A stretch of 64,000 nucleotides of DNA from Polyangiaceae bacterium (GTDB taxonomy: Bacteria; Myxococcota_A; Polyangia; Polyangiales; Polyangiaceae), in the NCBI GenBank assembly GCA_016929495.1, contig JAFGIS010000187.1, forward strand, positions 1-64,000, given 5' to 3'. A program made the position numbers and the translations under genes. This document shows, piece after piece, positions 19,749 through 29,140 of this stretch. The notes beneath the pieces are model-generated. The model worked only from the letters and a program-made list of their open reading frames with translations. It ran no database searches and had not been told where the DNA came from. The first letter of the stretch is position 1, and each line of letters starts with the position of its first letter.

Positions 19749-19986
19749 ACCGCTGCATTGCCGCATGCGCGCGGCGAACGCAACATCTATGCCGCTCCAG
19801 CGGCTTTGGGCCTCAGCGCCGGGGTCTGCCTCAGACTCCAACCTCTTGCGGCGGTGCCGGGGCGCGAGCGCCGTCCCCGGTGTGACATTTGGGTCGTGCG
19901 TCGAGCGCGGCGCGCCAGAAGTGAGACAGTTGCCGAGACCCATCGCAGCGGCCAACCCAGGGACTGCCCGCACGGCGGCCCGGGCC

Positions 19987-20631
19987 TCACGAGTCCGGGA
20001 TTTTCACCACGCAGCCGTTTGGTGCGTCTTTTTCCGTCTTGGCGTACGGCACCGACGAATCGACGGGCCGCAGGTAGACGTGACCTCCTGGCCCGGGTCT
20101 CGGAATGATGGCGCCGGTCGTGACGGGGCGGCCCGAGCGAGCGCTTTCCACGACCACGACCACGTCCTCACCGCTGGTTTGGTAGCCCCAGTACGAAGCT
20201 CCCAGGCTCTCTTTCGGCTCCTCGGTGCATCCCGTGTCGGCTGAGCTGAATGCGATCACGAGCTCGGTCGTCGGGTCGATCGTGGGTATGTCGGCCTCCC
20301 ACAAGAAGGCCGAGTCGTTCGGCGCGCCCAGGGCCACAGCGAGGCAGCGGCACAGGGTGGACTGCTTGCCTGGCACGACCCGGAGGTCATGGCGCGCGCC
20401 GAGCAGAGCCGGGGGCTCGGTGTCCAGCCTGCCTGCTCGGGTTGGGCCGTTCCCGGGGGTCGCAGCCGACGGTTCGTCGAAGTCCGCCGGGGTCTCCTCC
20501 ACGTCGAGACTCGTTTTGGCCTCGGCCTTGACCGAGGCTTTGCAGCCGTTCGCCACGACGAGGATCATCAGGACGATGGCCTGGCCCGCCCCTCGGGTCA
20601 GGCCACGCGACTCGTTTCGCCGCGGAATCAC
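19987..20631 (-). CDS. Hypothetical lipoprotein
   Basis: From a GTG near 20631: VIPRRNESRGLTRGAGQAIVLMILVVANGCKASVK...; lipobox-like VANGC. Start uncertain. Confidence 0.55.
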   Translation of the reverse strand: MIPRRNESRGLTRGAGQAIVLMILVVANGCKASVKAEAKTSLDVEETPADFDEPSAATPGNGPTRAGRLDTEPPALLGARHDLRVVPGKQSTLCRCLAVALGAPNDSAFLWEADIPTIDPTTELVIAFSSADTGCTEEPKESLGASYWGYQTSGEDVVVVVESARSGRPVTTGAIIPRPGPGGHVYLRPVDSSVPYAKTEKDAPNGCVVKIPDS

Positions 20632-20731
20632 GCGCACAAGCGTTGCACCGACCCGTCCCCGCGGCCAAGTCTTGCGTTGCCGAGCTGCACGCGGGCCACG
20701 CGGGCGTGGGGCCGCGGGGTCGGCCTGTGGG

Positions 20732-22057
20732 TCAGGACCGCGCGCCCACCGGCGGGCGCCCCATGCCGCGGTAGCGCAGCCCCGCGTCGGCAACCGCTTC
20801 CGGCACCAGGATGTTGCGGCCGTCGAACACGAGGCGTCCGCGCATGAGCTCGCGCAGCCGGGCCATGTCCGGATTGCGGTACTGGTTCCACTCCGTCGCG
20901 ACCAGCAGCGCATCTGCGTCGCGGCACGCCTCGTATTCGTCGCTCGTCAGCGCGACCCCGGTCATGCCCAGAGCCTCGAGTCGAACCTTCGCCGTCTCGA
21001 GCGCCTGGGGATCGGTGCCACGCACGCTCGCGCCGCGACGCACGAGCCCCTCGATCAAGCGCAGCGCCGGTGACTCGCGCACGTCGTCGGTACGCGGCTT
21101 GAAAGCCAGACCCCAGACGGCAACCGTCTTGCCCTCGAGCCCGGACAGGTCCTGCTCCATGTGCCGGAGCACGGTCGCCACCGGCAGCTCGTTCGCCAGG
21201 ATCGCTGCCTCCGCCACACGCAGCGGCGTACCGAGGTCCATCCCGGTGCGCGTCAGCGCTCGCAGATCCTTCGGGAAGCAACTGCCGCCGAAACCCAAGC
21301 CCGGATAGAGGAATTGGAATCCGATGCGGCGGTCGGATCCGAGCGCAACGCGAACCTGCTCCACGTCGCCTCCCGCCGCGTCGCACAGCTGAGCGATCTC
21401 GTTCATGAACGAGATCTTGGTCGCGAGCAGGGCGTTGGCCGCGTACTTGACGATTTCGGCGCTCTTCGGGCTCATCCTCTGCAGGCGGTTCTTCTGTCGG
21501 TTGAAGGGTGCGTACAGACGGCGCAAGAGCTCGAACGCGCGGTCGTCGTTCGTCCCGACCACGATGCGGTCCGGCTTGAGGAAGTCGTTGACCGCGTCAC
21601 CCTCTTTCAAGAATTCGGGGTTGCTCACCACCGAGATACGGTGCTTCGCGTGGCGCCCCACCACTTCCGACACCTGCTCGTTCGTTCCCACGGGGACCGT
21701 GCTTTTGAGTACGAGAACCAGCTCGTGTTCGGCCGCGCACGCCACATCTTCGGCGACCTTGAGCACGTGGCTGAGGTCGGCGGAACCGTCCTCGTTGGGC
21801 GGCGTACCGACGGCCACGAACACGGCCGAGCGCCCGGCGATCGACGCGCGAAGGTCGGAGCTGAAGCTCAAACGGTCCGGCCAGTTGCGTGTGACCAACT
21901 CCGCGAGCCGGGGCTCGAAAAACGGCACGTCGCCTCGGCTCAGCCTCTGAAGCTTGGCCTCGTCCACGTCGACGCACACGACGTTCGTTCCGGCATCCGC
22001 GAAACACGCTCCAGCGACCAGGCCAACGTATCCCGTCCCGACAACCGCGATTTTCAC
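20732..22057 (-). CDS. ugd: UDP-glucose/GDP-mannose 6-dehydrogenase
   Basis: MKIAVVGTGYVGLVAGACFADAGTNVVCVDVD, GLGFGGSCFPKDLRAL (catalytic Cys), VAVWGLAFKPRTDDVRESPALRLIEGL. Confidence 0.95.
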   Translation of the reverse strand: MKIAVVGTGYVGLVAGACFADAGTNVVCVDVDEAKLQRLSRGDVPFFEPRLAELVTRNWPDRLSFSSDLRASIAGRSAVFVAVGTPPNEDGSADLSHVLKVAEDVACAAEHELVLVLKSTVPVGTNEQVSEVVGRHAKHRISVVSNPEFLKEGDAVNDFLKPDRIVVGTNDDRAFELLRRLYAPFNRQKNRLQRMSPKSAEIVKYAANALLATKISFMNEIAQLCDAAGGDVEQVRVALGSDRRIGFQFLYPGLGFGGSCFPKDLRALTRTGMDLGTPLRVAEAAILANELPVATVLRHMEQDLSGLEGKTVAVWGLAFKPRTDDVRESPALRLIEGLVRRGASVRGTDPQALETAKVRLEALGMTGVALTSDEYEACRDADALLVATEWNQYRNPDMARLRELMRGRLVFDGRNILVPEAVADAGLRYRGMGRPPVGARS

Positions 22058-22268
22058 GACCCCGGCTCTAGTCGCGCCCAGGCCACGTGTCCACCGAACA
22101 AGCGCTCAACCCCGGACACTTGTGTTCGGGGGCGGATTCGGTCGCCGGACCAACAGTTCATGGCGTCCATCCGGGGGGCGGAACGAGCCAGGAGCTACCC
22201 TCCATATCTCTCCCGGCCCCGGGCCGATCTGGCCGAGTGCAGCACTCCTGGCGGCGCCCACGCGTCCG

Positions 22269-22668
22269 ATGATCGCGGACCGCAATCAGCTGGTCGACAC
22301 GCTCAGGGCCAAGGCGATCCTGCTGCTTCGGCGCGAGCGAGAGCTGCTCGAGCTGCGAGCGCAACTCAAGCGCTCCAATTCACAGCTCGACGCGAGCCTG
22401 CGAGAGCTGCGCGACACCCAGGATGGACTGATCCAGTCGGCTCGCGTCATGGCCGAGGTGGCCCGCCGCGCAGGCATGGCGGACATCGCATGGGGAAATT
22501 TCACGACCCGACCTCACGGGCACGGATTCGGTTTGCACACCGGTGCTCTGGCCGCCCAGGAACTCGGCGGCTGTCTGAGCTGCACGAGTCCGGGGGTTGG
22601 GGGCAGGGCGCGACCTTCGTGCTCAAGCTGCCGCAGACCGACGGGCCCAGGGGTCTACCGGGCTGAAC
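22269..22668 (+). pseudogene. Histidine-kinase remnant with internal deletion and frameshift
   Basis: MIADRNQLVDTLRAKAILLLRRERELLELRAQLKRSNSQLDASLRELRDTQDGLIQSARVMAEVARRAGMADIA runs directly into FTTRPHGHGFGLHTGALAAQELGG (G-box region), then continues in another frame as GWGQGATFVLKLPQ. Confidence 0.65.
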
Positions 22669-22761
22669 CCCCGGACTCGCCCCGGACAGGCGCCTTGCGG
22701 GCGGCCCTGGCGGCCCTAGCCCCGTACAGACGTAGCCCCCGAGGCCTGGTATCCTCCGCCC

Positions 22762-23235
22762 ATGCGCGGTGGCTATTTGGCAGTCGTCTTGGTCATGTTC
22801 ACCTCCGCTTGCGGAGGGGCCCAGAAGGGGGCGGACAGCGCCTCCAACCAACCGAGAACCGAGGGTCAGAGATGCTTGGAGGACGCGGAGACGCCGCGTG
22901 AACCCAAGCCGGACGCCCCGAGGAGCATTGCGGTCTCGCAGATCCTGGTGAGGCATGCCGGGCTCAAACGTCCGGAAGGCGCCACTCGGACGGCGGAGCA
23001 GGCTTGCCTCCGAGCGCTGAAGGCGCTCAATGCGCTCAAGTCGGGCGCGTCTTGGGAAGACGTCGTCAAGGAGTACAGCGACGCGCCGGGGACCGGCGAC
23101 GGCTCGCTCGGCCGCATCAAAGCCGACGACGTGGACCCGGCGTTTTCCGACGCCGCTTTTGCTCTGGACGTGGATGAGCTCAGCTACGTCGTGAAGACCG
23201 ACCGAGGCTTCCACATTATTCTGCGTCGGGATTGA
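22762..23235 (+). CDS. PpiC/parvulin-type peptidyl-prolyl isomerase lipoprotein
   Basis: MRGGYLAVVLVMFTSACGG lipobox; ISQILVRHAG...WEDVVKEYSDAPGTGDGSLGRIK...ALDVDELSYVVKTDRGFHIILRRD. Confidence 0.85.
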   Translation: MRGGYLAVVLVMFTSACGGAQKGADSASNQPRTEGQRCLEDAETPREPKPDAPRSIAVSQILVRHAGLKRPEGATRTAEQACLRALKALNALKSGASWEDVVKEYSDAPGTGDGSLGRIKADDVDPAFSDAAFALDVDELSYVVKTDRGFHIILRRD

Positions 23236-23506
23236 CGCCGCGAACCGCAGCGCCCGGTGCCCTGGAAGTTCGGTGATTGGGCTCTGGGCGTCTGTTTCTC
23301 GTATTCTGCACCGCCGGCGGTCGTCGGGTAGCCGCAGTCCGGCCCCATGACGAGCAACACCCCTCGGGCGAACGTTGCGACCCAGGCGCGGCGATACAGA
23401 CGAATTTCAACCTCCTTCGAAGCGCTGCGGCATCGTCGACCCACGGAGCACGAAGTGGACCAGCCCGCCCACCGCTCCAAGTTCGGAGTTTCCTTGCTAC
23501 AGTGGT

Positions 23507-23530
23507 GTGTTCAGCGCCCGCGCTGAACAC
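23507..23530. promoter_or_regulatory. Perfect 11-bp inverted repeat GTGTTCAGCGC-CC-GCGCTGAACAC
   Basis: Read directly; followed by further GTGAACAC and CGCTGAACA half-site-like copies up to about 23551; upstream of the 23733 ORF. Confidence 0.55.
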
Positions 23531-23732
23531 TCGGTGAACACACGCTGAACAGGCTCGTTGCGGCCGCCGGCCGCCCCATGGCAGGCTCAGAGTTGGCCCC
23601 GACGAACGAAGGCCCCTGCGGTGGCGGCGTGCGTCTTTCCGCGACGACCGGCCCACGGTCCCGGGCTGATCTCGAAGCCCTCTCAGCAGGTAAGTGGGCA
23701 AGAGCCGCGGACTGTGGCAGCCCGGGCCATCC

Positions 23733-25565
23733 ATGACCCCAGAGCGAGCAGCACCCTCCCCTGGCGCGGCAGCCGGCGGCTCGGCGGAAGCCGCGTGCCG
23801 ATGGCTCGCGTTCGGGGTGCCGCTGCTCGTCACGGCGACTCGGGTCCCACTGAGCCCGCAGTGGCGTGACGATGTACCTGTCTTGCGTGGGCTCGGGGGC
23901 GTGCCTCTGGGCCCGCAGGGCACCCTGTCGAGCGTGCTGATTCAGGCGGTCAGCCTGGTCCCCCTGGCCGGCAGGCTCATGCGTGCAGCGTGGGTGAGCG
24001 GGCTGGGCGTCGCGCTCTCGGCCCTGGCTCTGTACTTCATCATCCGACGACTGCTCGATGCGAATGCGTGGACGCCCACACTCAGTCCAGCATTGGCCCT
24101 GGCTGGGGCGTTGCTTGCAGCGTTGAGCCCCTGCTGGCAGCTCGAAGGCGTGGCCATTGGAGGCGCGTCCGTGGCCTGTGCGGTCGTTCTGCTGGCGCTT
24201 CTTCCCGGCCAGGCTGCGCCGGCGAACGACGCTCGACTGTGGCTCGTGCGTGGCGCGCTCGTGGGACTCGCGTGCGGCGAGAGCGTCGTGGCTGGTCTCG
24301 CGCTGGTGGCTTCGCTCGGCGCTCGCGTCGCTTTGCTCAGAGAGGCCCTGCCGCGGCGGTTCGTGTTGTTGTTTTTCGGTAGTGCGGCGGTCGTCCTGGG
24401 CCTGTGCGCTTTGCCCTGGCTCTTGGGTCCGTCGGACCAAACGGCTTGGTTCGGGTTGTTGGGCGTGACGCGAAGGGGTCTGGCTTCGCTCGACAGCCTG
24501 CAGACGGGTCGCCCGTCGGCGGCGGCTGCATGGCTCGCGGAGGTCGGCCTGTTCGCTGCCGTGCTCGCAGGTGGGGGCGCTCTGTGGGGCACGCTCCGCA
24601 CGGCGACTCGGCGACTTTTCGTACCGCTCTTGGTGTTCGTCGCGGCCGATGTTGCCTTTCCCGTCCGAGGGCCGAACGAGCTGTTCGTCGACGTGCTGAC
24701 GCCGCTGCGTCTGCTTGGCGTCACGTCGCTGGCGGTCGCGGCGAGTTTGGGAGTACATACGCTTTCACTCGCGCTGCGCCGGGCGCAGTTGCCATTGGCC
24801 GAGTCGGCGAGCGTCCTGTTCGTGGTTCTGTTCGCGACGATGGTGCTCGTGACCTCGGAAGATGCCGGCGTGCTGACTCGGCGCCATGACCGTATGGCGG
24901 CAGAGGCGTGGACCGACGAAGCGCTGGCCGCGCTTCCTCCGCGCAGTCTCCTGCTTGCCCGCAGTCCAGCGCTCATTTGGCGATTGTGGGCTGCGCGCGT
25001 CGTCCGAGGCGAGCGACCGGACTTGGTGCTCGTCCCGGCACCGGTGCTCGGCCGTAGCGGCCTGGCACAGCCCCTTCTGCAACGCGAGCCGGAGCTGGTC
25101 GCGCTCGTTCGCGAGACGGCCATGAACGGAAGTCCCGGAGAGTACGCGCTCAGCACGCTCGCGGATGCGCGCCCGCTGTACGTCGAGCTCGACCCGAGTT
25201 GGGATCGGCGTCTCTATGATCAGTTGGTGCCGGGTACCCTCTGGCTCGGCGTCGCGCCTCACGCACTGGGACGGTCCGACCGCAGAGCGGCACTCGAGGG
25301 TGGACGGGACTCGTTTCGACGAATCGTGAGAGTGGCCGGGGACCCTCAGCATCTCGATCCGGCGACCCTCGGAGTGCTGGCCGCGCGCGCTCGGGAGCAG
25401 GCTCTCGTTCTGGCGGCGCTCGGCGACCGCAAGCTGCTGAGCGGTCTGCTCGACGAACTCGACAGCATCGACCCAGGCAACTCCTTCTCGAAGGAGCTCC
25501 GCAGGCGCCTCGGCAAGCGCACCCGCGGGGCCGTCGACGTCACTGGGCTTCTCGAGCAGCTGTGA
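23733..25565 (+). CDS. Multi-TM protein, DUF2723/glycosyltransferase-39-like
   Basis: Many hydrophobic segments with SPQWRDDVPVLRGLGGVPLGPQGTLSSVL and LLARSPALIWRLWAARVVRGERPDLVLVP typical of this membrane class. Confidence 0.6.
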   Translation: MTPERAAPSPGAAAGGSAEAACRWLAFGVPLLVTATRVPLSPQWRDDVPVLRGLGGVPLGPQGTLSSVLIQAVSLVPLAGRLMRAAWVSGLGVALSALALYFIIRRLLDANAWTPTLSPALALAGALLAALSPCWQLEGVAIGGASVACAVVLLALLPGQAAPANDARLWLVRGALVGLACGESVVAGLALVASLGARVALLREALPRRFVLLFFGSAAVVLGLCALPWLLGPSDQTAWFGLLGVTRRGLASLDSLQTGRPSAAAAWLAEVGLFAAVLAGGGALWGTLRTATRRLFVPLLVFVAADVAFPVRGPNELFVDVLTPLRLLGVTSLAVAASLGVHTLSLALRRAQLPLAESASVLFVVLFATMVLVTSEDAGVLTRRHDRMAAEAWTDEALAALPPRSLLLARSPALIWRLWAARVVRGERPDLVLVPAPVLGRSGLAQPLLQREPELVALVRETAMNGSPGEYALSTLADARPLYVELDPSWDRRLYDQLVPGTLWLGVAPHALGRSDRRAALEGGRDSFRRIVRVAGDPQHLDPATLGVLAARAREQALVLAALGDRKLLSGLLDELDSIDPGNSFSKELRRRLGKRTRGAVDVTGLLEQL

Positions 25566-25773
25566 CCCGGGGCCGGATCCCCGGGGTGACGAGTACTCGC
25601 CGGCTCTTGTTCCGTTCGGACTGGCAGACGGCTCGGCAGTTCGTCTGTTCCTTGCCAGTTCGTTCTCTGGCCCCGCGGACTTCCGCAGCCCGAAGGCGCC
25701 AGCCCGCCTTCGGTTTGCGTCACGCCGTTGCGCCTAAGGTGTTAACCTCCGCGTCGTTCGTACCCGAGGCCGT

Positions 25774-26691
25774 ATGTCGGCGCACCAACCTGTCATCGCC
25801 GTTCTCCTGCGTTGCGAGCATCAGGAGTTCCAGCAGGAGCAAGCCACTGCCGCGCGTGCTGCGGGCAAGCGGGAAGGCGTGTCGGTCGATGTGGACTATG
25901 CCGACAACAGCCCGTTTGCGCAGATCCAGCAGATTCTCTCGCTGGCGAAGCGCCCACCCGAGCTGCGCCCAGGGGCGATCGTGGTGGAACTGGTTGGCGA
26001 CACGGAGGGCTACAAGACTGCGGCGCGAGCCGCGGTGTCGGGGGGCATGGCGTGGGTCGAGGTCTCGGGACTCGCTACATCCATCCCGTTGCTGCGCTAC
26101 GAGTTCCCCGAGCGGTTTGTCATGTCGGTGACCACCAAAGAGGAAGACATCGGCCGGATCCACGCCGCGCAGTGCCGAGCACTCCTGCCTCCCGACGCGA
26201 GCATCCTCTACATCGAGGGGCCGAGCCTGCAGCCGGAGGTGAAGGCCCGCCGACATGGGCTGGAGGAGGGACTGCGACGAACGCAGATCACGATCGGGAG
26301 AACGCTAGCCGGTGACTGGACGGAGGAGAGCGCGGAGCGGGCCATGACGACGTTTCTGAATCGCGCCTCCGGACAACGCTTCATGCCGGCGCTCGTCTGT
26401 GCGCAGAACGACGAGATGGCAGTGGGGGCCCGGCGGGTCGCGGTCGCGCGCGACCGGGCCTGGGCTCGGCTTCCGTATCTCGGTTGCGATGGAATCCCCA
26501 GTGGGGGTCAGAAATACGTGAAGGAAAGACTCCTCGCGGCAACCGTGATGAAGCCGATCACGGCGGGGGTCGCGGTGGTGCAGGCGGCGCACGGGATGCT
26601 TCGCGGGACGCGGCCACGGGATATCGCCCTGGCTCCGGAGTCCGTACCGGCGCTCGACGCGGTCGCCGCTGGCCAGCGCTGGGAACGATAA
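25774..26691 (+). CDS. Periplasmic-binding-protein-like (LacI/RbsB fold) protein lacking a signal peptide
   Basis: PVIAVLLRCEHQEFQQEQATAARAAGKREGVSVDVDYADNSPFAQIQQI...ALVCAQNDEMAVGARRVAV...YLGCDGIPSGGQKYVKERLLAATVMKP. Confidence 0.75.
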   Translation: MSAHQPVIAVLLRCEHQEFQQEQATAARAAGKREGVSVDVDYADNSPFAQIQQILSLAKRPPELRPGAIVVELVGDTEGYKTAARAAVSGGMAWVEVSGLATSIPLLRYEFPERFVMSVTTKEEDIGRIHAAQCRALLPPDASILYIEGPSLQPEVKARRHGLEEGLRRTQITIGRTLAGDWTEESAERAMTTFLNRASGQRFMPALVCAQNDEMAVGARRVAVARDRAWARLPYLGCDGIPSGGQKYVKERLLAATVMKPITAGVAVVQAAHGMLRGTRPRDIALAPESVPALDAVAAGQRWER

Positions 26692-26710
26692 CCGACGACG
26701 ATCTACCACG

Positions 26711-27406
26711 CTACTCGAACGTCGGCGCGTTGCCCGGCCCCGGCACCTTCCGTGCCGGCACGAACGTCGCCAGAATGGCAATCATGTAGTAGTTGTACTG
26801 GTGAGTGATGGCTTCCCACTCCGGTTTCGGGATCGACCGCTCCGCGCAGTCGACAGCGCGGCGGGCAAGCGGGCCTTTCCAGCTGCCGCTCGCGCCAGGG
26901 AACACGTTGAACCAGCGCCGCTTGAAGTCGATCTGCAAGGCGTAGCTGATGGTGCCCTCTCGGTCGGGATGCGGTGCACAGTCGACGTTCTTGATGATGG
27001 CCTCTGCGAGGGCTTTCTCGAAGAAGGGCAAAGCGTCGCAGAGCGTCCCTTGCTGGCCGCGGACGCGGCTCGAGACGCTGCAACGAACGCGCTGAAGCGG
27101 GCCCAGACGCACGCGTTCGGGTTTGGCGGGTGCTGCCGTCGCGGCATCGACGCCGCTATCGCCTGCAGAGGGCGTACCGGCCTCCGTCGGAGCCGTCGTC
27201 GGCTCGGGGCTGGTCGGTGCTGGTCCCCCCGGTCGCCTCCAGAGAAACAGCGGAACTGCGAGCAGAATGAATCCGACCACCAGCGCCACGACGAGCTGGG
27301 CTCGCAGGGGACGCTCGCCGCCACCCCGCGAGCTACCCACACCCAGTCTTCGCAGGCTGGGTTCGCTCGGTGCGGAGGGGAATGGCGGACGATGAGAGGG
27401 GGGCAT
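26711..27406 (-). CDS. Hypothetical single-TM protein with Pro/Ala/Thr linker
   Basis: RAQLVVALVVGFILLAVPLFLWRR TM segment, low-complexity linker, then an alpha/beta domain. Confidence 0.6.
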   Translation of the reverse strand: MPPSHRPPFPSAPSEPSLRRLGVGSSRGGGERPLRAQLVVALVVGFILLAVPLFLWRRPGGPAPTSPEPTTAPTEAGTPSAGDSGVDAATAAPAKPERVRLGPLQRVRCSVSSRVRGQQGTLCDALPFFEKALAEAIIKNVDCAPHPDREGTISYALQIDFKRRWFNVFPGASGSWKGPLARRAVDCAERSIPKPEWEAITHQYNYYMIAILATFVPARKVPGPGNAPTFE

Positions 27407-27445
27407 CGATGACCAGAGTGCGAGCGATGAGCGCCCCTGTTCCAG

Positions 27446-29140
27446 CTACGGGTTGAGTAGGGCGTCGACGGGCTGTCCCGGTTCTGCAGCCTGGAGGGAG
27501 GCCGACAGTTCCAGCGAGCCGGGTATCAGCCCCTGAACCTGGGAGACCACCTGTTCCACGACCTGGCGCGCCTCCTGGGTGCGCGGTCCGGTCATGGCAA
27601 CCGCGAAGCTGAGCGCCCCGGTGCAACCTGCGGTCACCGGTATGATGCTGACTAGAAGCATCTCCGTGAGTTCGACCACCCGCTGCGCGGCACGTCGTAG
27701 CGCAAGCATCTCGAGAATGGTGGGCCGCTGCGAAGCCTCGCGTTGGGGACCGCGTATTCGGTAGTGGGCCACGGCGAGGGGCGCGTTGGCCCACTGCGAG
27801 AAGTCGAGCTCTTCCTGCAAGGCCTCGCGCAGATGCGCGGGACGAAGCAACCCGGTAAGGCCGCTACGACGCGACAGGTATTCGAGCGCGCGGCGGTGGT
27901 GCGGTGAATCCTCCGTGAAGCTGACGAGCTTGACGCGGCACTCACCGAGCTGCGCCTCGGCGCCGTGAAGCAGCGTTACGGTCTTCATCCGGTCGTAGCT
28001 ATGGTCTGCGAAAGTCCCGTTCGTGCTATCCAGGTCGTCCACGACCCACGACCCCGCCTGCCAGCGAATGACGGCGTGAGCACCGGAAACCGTTGGCTCT
28101 TCGAGGATGATGTCCTGGTCGCTGCGACGACCGATCGTCATGACCGGCTTGTTGAGCGGGTAGAGCTGTCCGGCCGCGTTGGTCGAGTTCGTCGCGAACG
28201 ACACGAGCAGCGCCTGGGCTCCCGGTGTGAAGGCCTCCGTCACCGAACGGCCCAGCGGCGCTCCAGGCGACAGCCGCTCACGCGGGATCTGCGCCTGGTT
28301 CGTGGTCAGTGCGATGGGATTGAAGAACCTGAGGTGCCGCGCGGCGGGGCGCTTCGCAGGGTTCTCGCCGAGACAGCGATACACCTGTTTGACTTCGTCC
28401 ACCGACAGCCCCGCCGGGACGTCGAACATGATCTGTGAGTGCATGTCCTTGGCACGAGGGCGATACCCCGGCTCAGGCACACGGCATGTCCACATCTCCC
28501 AGAGCGTCAGCCCGAGGGCGTAGATATCGTCTTCCGGACTCGCACCGCCGGAGCGGAGCCGTTCGGGTGCCATGTAGTTGGGCGTGCCACCGTCTGGAGG
28601 CGCGCCGGTGCGACGGGCGCTCAAGCGTGCGCGCTCCTGGGCAAAACCGAAGTCCAGAATGATGGCGCGCTCCTCGGTCACCATCACGTTGCCCGGTTTG
28701 AGGTCTCCGTGCACGAGCCCTTGGGCATGGATGGCGGCGAGCCCGGCGGAAGCCTCGCCGGCGACCTTGCGAAACTCGTCGGGTCGATAGCCTCCGCGCG
28801 CCTTTCTGCGTCGGATATGCGTATGCAGCGTCTGTCCGGCGATGTGCTCCATGACCAGAATGGGGCCAAACGGGCTCGGGGTCAGGTCATGAACGCGGCA
28901 CACATTCGGGTGGCTGACCGATCGCGACAAGACGAGTTCCTGCCGTAGCGCGTCGTCATCCCCGGGCATACGGGTCTCCTCGCGCACGACCTTCAGCGCA
29001 ACCGTCTGCTGCGAAGCGCGGTCATACGCAAGGAATACCTCTCCCATACCCCCCTTACCGAGACTCTGTCTTATTTCAAATCGATCGTTGATGACGGATC
29101 CGGGGCCTATGGACAACGGGCTGTGGGGCGCGTGGGTCAT
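27446..29140 (-). CDS. Ser/Thr protein kinase with FHA domain and degenerate GGDEF-like C-terminus
   Basis: IRQSLGKGGMGEVFLAYDRASQQTVALKVV, GLVHGDLKPGNVMV, ILDFGFAQ; FHA: MTIGRRSDQDIILEEPTVSGAHAVIRWQAGSWVVDDLDSTNGTF; C-term SGLTGLLRPAHLREALQEELDF... Start at ATG 29140. Confidence 0.88.
   Translation of the reverse strand: MTHAPHSPLSIGPGSVINDRFEIRQSLGKGGMGEVFLAYDRASQQTVALKVVREETRMPGDDDALRQELVLSRSVSHPNVCRVHDLTPSPFGPILVMEHIAGQTLHTHIRRRKARGGYRPDEFRKVAGEASAGLAAIHAQGLVHGDLKPGNVMVTEERAIILDFGFAQERARLSARRTGAPPDGGTPNYMAPERLRSGGASPEDDIYALGLTLWEMWTCRVPEPGYRPRAKDMHSQIMFDVPAGLSVDEVKQVYRCLGENPAKRPAARHLRFFNPIALTTNQAQIPRERLSPGAPLGRSVTEAFTPGAQALLVSFATNSTNAAGQLYPLNKPVMTIGRRSDQDIILEEPTVSGAHAVIRWQAGSWVVDDLDSTNGTFADHSYDRMKTVTLLHGAEAQLGECRVKLVSFTEDSPHHRRALEYLSRRSGLTGLLRPAHLREALQEELDFSQWANAPLAVAHYRIRGPQREASQRPTILEMLALRRAAQRVVELTEMLLVSIIPVTAGCTGALSFAVAMTGPRTQEARQVVEQVVSQVQGLIPGSLELSASLQAAEPGQPVDALLNP

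Noticed and set aside
17703-20108. 801-aa plus-strand ORF
   Set aside because: Antisense to the 17961 propeller lipoprotein; Arg/Val/Asp-rich composition typical of non-coding frames in high-GC DNA.
21161-22666. 501-aa plus-strand ORF overlapping ugd
   Set aside because: Mostly antisense to the strongly supported ugd gene; high-GC codon bias produces long antisense ORFs. Only its last residues were used as evidence for the kinase remnant.
23511-24758. 415-aa minus-strand ORF rich in Arg/Gln/Glu/His
   Set aside because: Antisense to the multi-TM gene at 23733; composition is the mirror of a hydrophobic membrane protein.
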